Origin: JBDNFP01 sp041689775
GTDB taxonomy: Bacteria > Bacteroidota > Bacteroidia > Cytophagales > Spirosomataceae
Direction of reading: 5' to 3'
Assembly: GCA_041689775.1 (NCBI GenBank)
Contig: JBDNFP010000203.1
Coordinates: 1-11,880, forward strand
DNA length: 11,880 nt
Shown: one piece after another, positions 7,905 through 11,880 of the stretch
Position numbering within the stretch: position 1 is the first letter of the stretch
Layout: every line of letters starts with the position of its first letter
Program-made: the position numbers and the translations under genes
The notes under the pieces: model-generated
What the model saw: the letters and a program-made list of their open reading frames with translations, nothing else
Database searches by the model: none
Told to the model about the DNA's origin: nothing

Positions 7905-8909
7905 TTAGTTAGAAGTTAACAAGTCAATATTTTCGGAAGGCTTAATTTTGTAAAGCCCTTTCTTTAAGAATAATGTACGCCAGAAGTACTTCAAAAGTAC
8001 GAAGGTTTTCCGGACGTAAATATGCTGCGTTTTAAGCTCAGAAAATAGGGCACCATTCTTTTTGAAATTTAGTACCATTTTCCAGGTATAAATGACCGGA
8101 ATCATTACGATATAGTGAAATATCAGGATAAGGTACGAGATAACTCCGTATTGTTTTCGAACCCACAAGAAGTTAGAAACTTGCATTTGGGTACTGGAAC
8201 GGTTGATCCACGAAATATTGGTACGCCGAAAAGGATTCTTATTTTCCAGATGGATGAATTTAAAATCCTGAAAGTAGCAAAGTTTTCCAAGCTTACCCAA
8301 GCGTCCCGAAAACTCAACATCTTCGCCGTACATAAAAAAATCGTCACCAAAACCTCTCGTCTGTTTGTAGCCTTCGCGCCGTAAAAACACAAAGGCACCT
8401 ACCAGCCAATCGTATTGATCAGGGTCTTGATAGTTGGGCTCCGGGTATATTTTATGCATAATTTTATCAATAGTCTGGCTGGGAGGAAGGATAAAGAAAG
8501 TCCGGCGAAACTCGTTAAAACTTCTGTAAAAAGGCATTGGACTGCCATCCTCATAGTGCTGTAAAGCTCCGCAGGCTATTATATCGGCTCGTTGGTTGAG
8601 CCGTTCAAAACAGCGGCCTATAACATTATCGGTTACCAGGGTATCGGCATTCAGAAGCAAAAAGTATTGTCCGGTAGCCACTGACATCCCCCGGTTATTG
8701 GCGCGCCCAAAGCCTGCGTTGTACTCCATGTCGATCCACTTAATATCTGGATAGGCCTCCCGTACAAGGGCTCCGCCTCCGCGCTCTGGGTCGTTATCGA
8801 CCACAATTATTTCTAATGTAAGATTCTTAGTATGGCTATAAATGGATTTCAGGCTATTGATAATGAGGTGAGGTGTGTGATAGTTTATGATAATAATGGA
8901 AACATCCAT
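7905..8909 (-). CDS. Glycosyltransferase family 2 (rhamnosyltransferase-like)
   Basis: This is an inverting GT-A glycosyltransferase similar to WbbL/RfbF-type enzymes that extend surface polysaccharides. There are 334 residues. The Rossmann start is VSIIIINYHTP, followed by IIVVDNDP (34-41), NAGFGRANNRGM (64-75) and LLLNADT (84-90), where NAD replaces the classic DxD metal motif as is usual here. WLVGAFVFLRR (168-178) and FFMYGEDVEFSGR (191-203) hold the probable catalytic Glu/Asp pair. Residues about 257-280 are hydrophobic (SYLILIFHYIVMIPVIYTW) and probably attach the C-terminus to the inner membrane. It is the first gene of a two-gene unit with the family 4 enzyme. The start at 8909 gives MDVSIIIINY, the standard family beginning. 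The donor and acceptor are unknown. Confidence 0.9.
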   Translation of the reverse strand: MDVSIIIINYHTPHLIINSLKSIYSHTKNLTLEIIVVDNDPERGGGALVREAYPDIKWIDMEYNAGFGRANNRGMSVATGQYFLLLNADTLVTDNVIGRCFERLNQRADIIACGALQHYEDGSPMPFYRSFNEFRRTFFILPPSQTIDKIMHKIYPEPNYQDPDQYDWLVGAFVFLRREGYKQTRGFGDDFFMYGEDVEFSGRLGKLGKLCYFQDFKFIHLENKNPFRRTNISWINRSSTQMQVSNFLWVRKQYGVISYLILIFHYIVMIPVIYTWKMVLNFKKNGALFSELKTQHIYVRKTFVLLKYFWRTLFLKKGLYKIKPSENIDLLTSN

Positions 8910-8936
8910 GACGCGTGTATTCGAAATTTAGGAGGG

Positions 8937-8944
8937 TAAAAATA
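8937..8944 (-). promoter_or_regulatory. Candidate -7 box for the glycosyltransferase pair
   Basis: On the minus strand this reads TATTTTTA, one mismatch from TAnnTTTG, 27 bases upstream of the ATG at 8909. A TTTG lies upstream on the same strand, but only about 16 bases away, shorter than the usual 19-21. The box lies between the 8974-9001 hairpin and the gene, so that hairpin would be just upstream of the transcription start. Confidence 0.3.
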
Positions 8945-8973
8945 GGTAATTTACTTTGAACAAAGACAGACAG

Positions 8974-9001
8974 GGTTAGGATATTGAGTAATGTCCTAAC
9001 C
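8974..9001 (-). promoter_or_regulatory. Long inverted repeat upstream of the glycosyltransferase pair
   Basis: GGTTAGGATATT (8974-8985) pairs with AATGTCCTAACC (8990-9001), twelve pairs with one T-G wobble, around a GAGT loop. It sits 65 bases before the ATG at 8909 and beyond the sulfatase terminator. As DNA it could be an operator, with the GGTTAGGA arms as half-sites. As RNA it could be a second terminator or a leader hairpin. No T run of terminator quality follows directly on the minus strand. Confidence 0.4.
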
Positions 9002-9005
9002 TGGA

Positions 9006-9072
9006 AACGGCACTAAGCCAATTAACCCATAAAAAAGGTGCCGTTGTGTAGAGTGTAGCTTATGCAACGGCA
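9006..9072. repeat. Three AACGGCA copies forming two exclusive hairpins
   Basis: AACGGCAC (9006-9013), its complement GTGCCGTT (9038-9045) and a third arm CAACGGCA (9065-9072) share one seven-base core. The middle arm can pair with either neighbour but not both. The right pairing (9039-9072) is the sulfatase terminator. The left pairing (9006-9045) has a 24-base loop and would compete with it. Confidence 0.5.
9031..9072 (-). terminator. Intrinsic terminator of the sulfatase gene
   Basis: Read on the minus strand, TGCCGTTG (9072-9065) and CAACGGCA (9046-9039) form an eight-pair stem around an 18-base loop. CC and six Ts (9036-9031) follow immediately. It starts 41 bases after the sulfatase stop at 9113. 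Stem plus T tract in the right orientation makes this the clearest terminator in the window. Confidence 0.65.
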
Positions 9073-9112
9073 GGAAAAAAATAGCCGATATCTTAAAAAC
9101 CCTGATGAATCC

Positions 9113-10873
9113 TTATTGCGTTTTCTCTACCTCCACCCAGAACGGAAATATTCTTTTGCCCCCTGCGATGTAGTAAGGTATTAAATCTCCTTCCATGCTG
9201 GGTAGGTATACATCCTTCATCTGGATGAGATCAGTGGCCGCGGTCCCGTTTGTTTGCTGGGTGATAAAGCCCCTTGTTTCCAGCATCATTTGTCCCTTTC
9301 CAGGCACAGGTTTGATAAATTTATACCGGATGGTATACTTCCCCTCGTTGATCTTGACTTTCCACAGGCCGTAAATCTCCTCCTGCGCCCAGATACCCGT
9401 TTGTCCGTCGGCATCATTTCGGTTTAAAGTAACCGGATTTTCCTCTTTGTTACCTAAATGAATAAGCGGTGGGTTTTGGATATTTTCAGAGGTAACTAGT
9501 TCACGAAATAGTCTATCTAATTCGGACTTTAATTCGGTAGCTACGTCTGTTTTTTGACGAACGATATTATTTTGTTCGTATGGGTCCTTACTCAGATCAA
9601 ATAGCTCGAACCGGGTAATCTCGGCGTCGTAATCGGTATGCCCAACCAACTTATAGGGAGGGCGTTGGAGGGCCATATTATTGTACAGTTCGGGATACCG
9701 CCGCGACCAGTAGAAAAACAGAGAACGATTGTCCCAGTTGGCGGACTTTCCTTCCAGCAGTGGGCTTAGATTTTTACCGTCGATCTGGCGGTTAGCGGGT
9801 AGGGGTACCTTACAAATGTTCGCCAGGGTCGGAAGTACGTCAATGTGAGCGGCGGGTGTTTCGATATCTTTATTACCCGCAAAGCGAGCCGGGTACTTTA
9901 CGTAAAAAGGTACTCGTACACCTCCTTGGTACACGCTACCTTTACGTCCGCGCATCCCGGCCACGTACCTGATTTGCTGCGGTCCGTTGTCGGTCATGAA
10001 TATCACAAGAGTATTTTCGGTGAGGTTCAGTTCATCCAATTTTTTGAAGAGCTTCCCGAGGTTGTCGTCAATGTTCTCAACCATGGCGTATACTTTCCGG
10101 GCATCTTCTTTATCGCGTTCGCTCATGTTGACGAAGGGACGTCTATCTTTTTCAAAACCAGAGGATGGGTCTATGTCTTTGTACCGCTGGTAATACTCAT
10201 CAGGTACCTGCAAGGGGGTGTGTGGGGCGTTAAAGGATAGGTAGCAGAAGAAAGGTTTTTTCTGATTTTTTTCGATAAAATTAATGGCATTAGCCGCAAA
10301 AATATCGGAGCAGTAGCCCTGGTAGCCCTGCTGTTGGCCGTTGTGCCAGAGTACCGGATCGAAGTAGCTGCTGTCGCCCTTGAAGTAGGTGGTTACGTCG
10401 CCGACCTGTCCCATACCACCCGATAAGTGGATCAATGATTCATCAAAGCCTTGGTCTTGCGGTCGACTCGGATAGTTGTCGCCCAAATGCCACTTTCCAA
10501 AAATCCCCGTGGTATAGTTGGCCTGTTTGAGCATTTCTGCGATGGTTACCTCACTACTTGCCATCATAGCCCCACCGTTGTAGGTGTCCCGGATACCGGT
10601 ACGGAGGGAGTAGCGCCCCGTCATGAGGCTAGATCGGGTAGGGGCGCATACCGGGGAAACATAAAACTGATTGAATCGGATACTCTCTTTGGCGAATTTG
10701 TTAATAACGAGTGTTTTCACGTGGGGATTACCCGTAATCCCAAGATCCCCATAGCCCTGATCATCGGTAATGATAATGATAACGTTGGGAGGCGGGGCTG
10801 TTTGAGCAATACCGTTGTGAGCGTAAAAAATACAGATCAAAACGAATAGGAGGGGCCAATACTTTCTGTTCAT
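9113..10873 (-). CDS. Secreted arylsulfatase-type sulfatase (formylglycine, S1 type)
   Basis: This enzyme hydrolyses sulfate esters from a sulfated glycan or small molecule outside the cytoplasm. There are 586 residues. A signal peptide covers about 1-24 (PLLFVLICIFYAHNGIAQ). The metal site begins at TDDQGYGD with Asp37 and Asp38. The sulfatase signature is VCAPTRSSLMTGR, with Cys76 as the residue converted to formylglycine (CxPxR with Arg80). GKWHLGD gives Lys127 and His129, APHTP gives His218, and MTDNGP gives Asp295 and Asn296. All expected catalytic positions are present. The region after about residue 465 is a long beta-rich tail (WKVKINEGKYTIRYKF) that may add substrate binding. Being Cys-type, it needs a formylglycine-generating enzyme or radical SAM maturase, neither of which is in the window. 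It is transcribed alone, with its own terminator. The specific sulfated substrate is not readable. Confidence 0.94.
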   Translation of the reverse strand: MNRKYWPLLFVLICIFYAHNGIAQTAPPPNVIIIITDDQGYGDLGITGNPHVKTLVINKFAKESIRFNQFYVSPVCAPTRSSLMTGRYSLRTGIRDTYNGGAMMASSEVTIAEMLKQANYTTGIFGKWHLGDNYPSRPQDQGFDESLIHLSGGMGQVGDVTTYFKGDSSYFDPVLWHNGQQQGYQGYCSDIFAANAINFIEKNQKKPFFCYLSFNAPHTPLQVPDEYYQRYKDIDPSSGFEKDRRPFVNMSERDKEDARKVYAMVENIDDNLGKLFKKLDELNLTENTLVIFMTDNGPQQIRYVAGMRGRKGSVYQGGVRVPFYVKYPARFAGNKDIETPAAHIDVLPTLANICKVPLPANRQIDGKNLSPLLEGKSANWDNRSLFFYWSRRYPELYNNMALQRPPYKLVGHTDYDAEITRFELFDLSKDPYEQNNIVRQKTDVATELKSELDRLFRELVTSENIQNPPLIHLGNKEENPVTLNRNDADGQTGIWAQEEIYGLWKVKINEGKYTIRYKFIKPVPGKGQMMLETRGFITQQTNGTAATDLIQMKDVYLPSMEGDLIPYYIAGGKRIFPFWVEVEKTQ

Positions 10874-10934
10874 TGGGCTAAGGTTTGCGATGAGTGCTTC
10901 CTTTCCACGAAGACGTTATGGAAGAAAGAAAGTA

Positions 10935-10980
10935 AAAGCCCCTTTACTCAGTAACCCTACTGGTTTGACGGGGTAAAGGG
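10935..10980 (-). terminator. Hairpin with T-rich tail upstream of the sulfatase
   Basis: CCCTTTAC (10940-10947) pairs with GTAAAGGG (10973-10980), and CAGTA (10949-10953) pairs with TACTG (10958-10962) inside it. On the minus strand the structure is followed by GCTTTTACTTTCTTTC. It begins 39 bases after the stop of the small minus-strand frame at 11020-11109 and ends 67 bases before the sulfatase ATG. It fits a terminator for the small gene, but as part of a sulfatase leader it could instead be an attenuator. Confidence 0.5.
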
Positions 10981-11019
10981 CACCAGAAAATCGGAGTTAT
11001 TGCGAATAAGGTTATAGAT

Positions 11020-11109
11020 TTACCTGCCACGCCCGAAAACTTTCGGCTTGTGTCCGCCAGAATGGATGCTACTAAGGGCAGCTTTTTTGATTTGTCGGAG
11101 CTGGCGCAT
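11020..11109 (-). CDS. Candidate 29-residue basic peptide
   Basis: This short frame runs from ATG at 11109 to TAA at 11020 on the minus strand. It starts MRQLRQIKKAALSS and ends HSGGHKPKVFGRGR. It is rich in Lys, Arg, Gly and His, with no acidic residue. The N-terminal half could form an amphipathic basic helix, and the C-terminal half is Gly-rich and probably unstructured. A terminator-like hairpin follows at 10980-10940, so the unit looks like a small independent transcript. Upstream there is TTTG (11165-11162), then 19 bases, then TATCTGCC, a weak -33/-7 pair. There is no clear Shine-Dalgarno. I do not assign a function; nucleic-acid binding is only suggested by charge. An overlapping plus-strand frame (10968-11113) is also open but has no good start. 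The 153 bases from 11110 to 11262 show no other gene. Confidence 0.45.
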   Translation of the reverse strand: MRQLRQIKKAALSSIHSGGHKPKVFGRGR

Positions 11110-11262
11110 GATTAGAAATTATGACAGGCTCATTGGCAGATACCTAGGGTATTTAAGAAAGCAAATCAGAGTAAATTAACTCGTCGTTCTTGTCTATGTA
11201 CTTGATTCCAAGAAGGCTTTTTGAGTAGTTTGAAGTAATTTGGGTTTCAAAATTATGCCACA

Positions 11263-11760
11263 ATGAACGACCCTATTCTTTTCTTAAAAATCCAATAAGA
11301 ATTGCGGCAATGGCTGGAAGAAAACCACCGCACGGAAACCTCAGTGTGGCTCGGCTACTATAAAGTTAAAAGTGGGATTCCGTCCATTCGATACGATGAG
11401 ACCCTGAATGAGGCACTGTGCTTTGGGTGAATTGACAGCACTGCCCGACCCATTGACGAGCTAAGCTATAAGCAGTACTTCTGACGGCGAAGGCCTACCA
11501 GCGTTTGGTCGAGGGTGAATAAAGCGAAAGTAGCCCAACTCAGCGAGCAGGGCCTTATGGCCGAAGCCGGATTAGGTAGTATTGAACTCGCGAAGCAGAA
11601 CGGTTCGTGGACAATTTTGGACGATGCCGAAAACCTGATCTTGCCCAAGGAACTTCGGGCAGCGTTTGAACTAAACGAGGAAGCCTTGGCTTACTATGAA
11701 TCGCAAAGCCGAACTACCAAACGCAACCTGTCGCAATGGCTTAGAAGCTGTTTGAGTTAA
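11263..11760 (+). pseudogene. YdeI/OmpD-associated family protein, decayed and truncated
   Basis: A single frame from ATG at 11263 matches the YdeI family along its length: ELRQWLEENHRTETSVWLGY, DETLNEALCFG, IDSTARPIDELSY, PTSVWSRVNKAKV, then KQNGSWTILDDAENLILP and SRTTKRNLSQWL. It is interrupted by three in-frame stops: TAA at 11296-11298 (codon 12), TGA at 11428-11430 (codon 56) and TGA at 11482-11484 (codon 74), with no indel. Codon 56 replaces the conserved Trp of the family's GWID motif. Codon 75 is Arg where family members have Pro (F-T/S-P-R). Homology ends near 11743; the usual 30 or so C-terminal residues, including an AKRPETR-like segment, are missing. The last codons to TAA at 11758-11760 probably belong to the inserted IS end. 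Intact members are linked to bacteriocin or antimicrobial-peptide resistance, with weak functional knowledge. This copy cannot make the full protein. Confidence 0.85.
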
Positions 11761-11880
11761 TTTGAAAAAGCGGGAAGGCTGGCTATATTGATGAATGCGA
11801 ATCAAAACATACAGTTCAGACCTCCCCGCCGCAAGTTGGCAAGTTATTAAAAAAATCATCCAAGTCCTCCGCCGCCGCAA
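11744..11880 (+). mobile_element. Left end of an IS5-family insertion sequence
   Basis: The pseudogene homology stops abruptly after TTAG (11741-11744), which fits the YTAR target of IS5-group elements. The sequence starting GAAGCTGTTTGAGTT resembles terminal repeats of Bacteroidota IS5-like elements, which often begin GAGGCTGT or similar. The transposase start lies about 50 bases further on, a normal spacing. The right end, inverted repeat and target duplication are outside the window, so the exact boundary is inferred. Confidence 0.55.
11795..11880 (+). CDS. IS5-family transposase, N-terminal part only
   Basis: The ATG at 11795 opens a frame that runs off the right edge after 28 codons. 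The start MRIKTYSSDLPAASWQVIKK followed by IIQVLRRR matches the N-terminal helix-turn-helix-like region of IS5/IS1031-type transposases, whose usual form is YPSDLTDxQWxLIxPLL. The catalytic DDE residues would lie downstream and are not seen. Another ATG four bases earlier (11791) is in a different frame and reaches a stop after 18 codons, so it is not used. Completeness of the element cannot be judged. Confidence 0.75.
   Translation, partial: MRIKTYSSDLPAASWQVIKKIIQVLRRR

Noticed and set aside
10968..11113. A plus-strand open frame (PATPENFRLVSARMDATKG) opposite the micropeptide
   Set aside because: It has no upstream start codon of good quality and crosses the hairpin; its only ATG would give a 17-residue product. 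Kept only as the alternative to the micropeptide.
11428..11484. Selenocysteine or alternative genetic code to explain the TGA codons
   Set aside because: One TGA replaces a conserved Trp, TGA ends the intact acylase and haem/propeller genes, and a TAA also interrupts the frame; no SECIS-like hairpin is evident.
11671..11880. A 69-codon minus-strand frame at the right edge
   Set aside because: It is antisense to both the YdeI pseudogene end and the transposase start, which have clear family matches on the plus strand.
1..11880. CRISPR array, tRNA, rRNA, phage or toxin-antitoxin module
   Set aside because: I saw no regularly spaced direct repeats, no tRNA or rRNA signatures, and no integrase, structural phage or toxin-antitoxin gene pair by reading both strands.

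Overview
The window looks like chromosomal DNA of a Bacteroidota bacterium, most likely of the order Cytophagales. The evidence is a gene set of exported sulfatase, SGNH esterase, c-type cytochrome with a sugar-dehydrogenase-like propeller, and penicillin acylase. Other evidence is the style of the glycosyltransferases, the near absence of strong Shine-Dalgarno sequences, and a TAnnTTTG-type -7 promoter box (414-421). The genus is inference; there is no rRNA or tRNA in the window.

Layout. 1-390 (minus) is the N-terminal remnant of a two-TM membrane protein, probably a sensor histidine kinase. It ends at an in-frame TAG, beyond which a different open sequence runs off the left edge. 580-2970 (minus) is an exported penicillin-acylase-family Ntn hydrolase with a hairpin after its stop. 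Divergent from it, 3188-3865 and 3880-6744 (plus) form a two-gene operon: an SGNH esterase, then a 954-residue secreted protein with a haem-binding cytochrome c domain, a central beta-rich region, a sugar-dehydrogenase-like beta-propeller and a C-terminal beta domain. Convergent with this, 8909-6769 (minus) is a glycosyltransferase pair, family 2 then family 4. 10873-9113 (minus) is an exported formylglycine-type sulfatase with a clear intrinsic terminator. 11109-11020 (minus) is a candidate 29-residue basic peptide gene with its own terminator-like hairpin. 11263-11760 (plus) is a YdeI/OmpD-associated-family pseudogene with three in-frame stops and no frameshift. Its 3' end appears cut by an IS5-family insertion sequence whose transposase starts at 11795 and runs off the right edge.

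How the genes may work together. The sulfatase, the SGNH esterase and the haem/propeller protein would all act in the periplasm or at the cell surface. They would suit removal of sulfate and acyl groups and oxidation of sugars from a decorated glycan, but no glycoside hydrolase, SusC/SusD pair or regulator is present, so this is only a hypothesis. The glycosyltransferase pair probably adds sugars to a surface glycan and is a separate transcription unit. Both window edges carry damaged genes, so the intact block may lie in a region subject to rearrangement.

I did not find a clearly new defence or mobile system. The best candidates for a second look are the micropeptide unit, the nonsense-only pseudogene with its IS junction, the haem-propeller/SGNH operon, and the alternative hairpins around 9006-9072.
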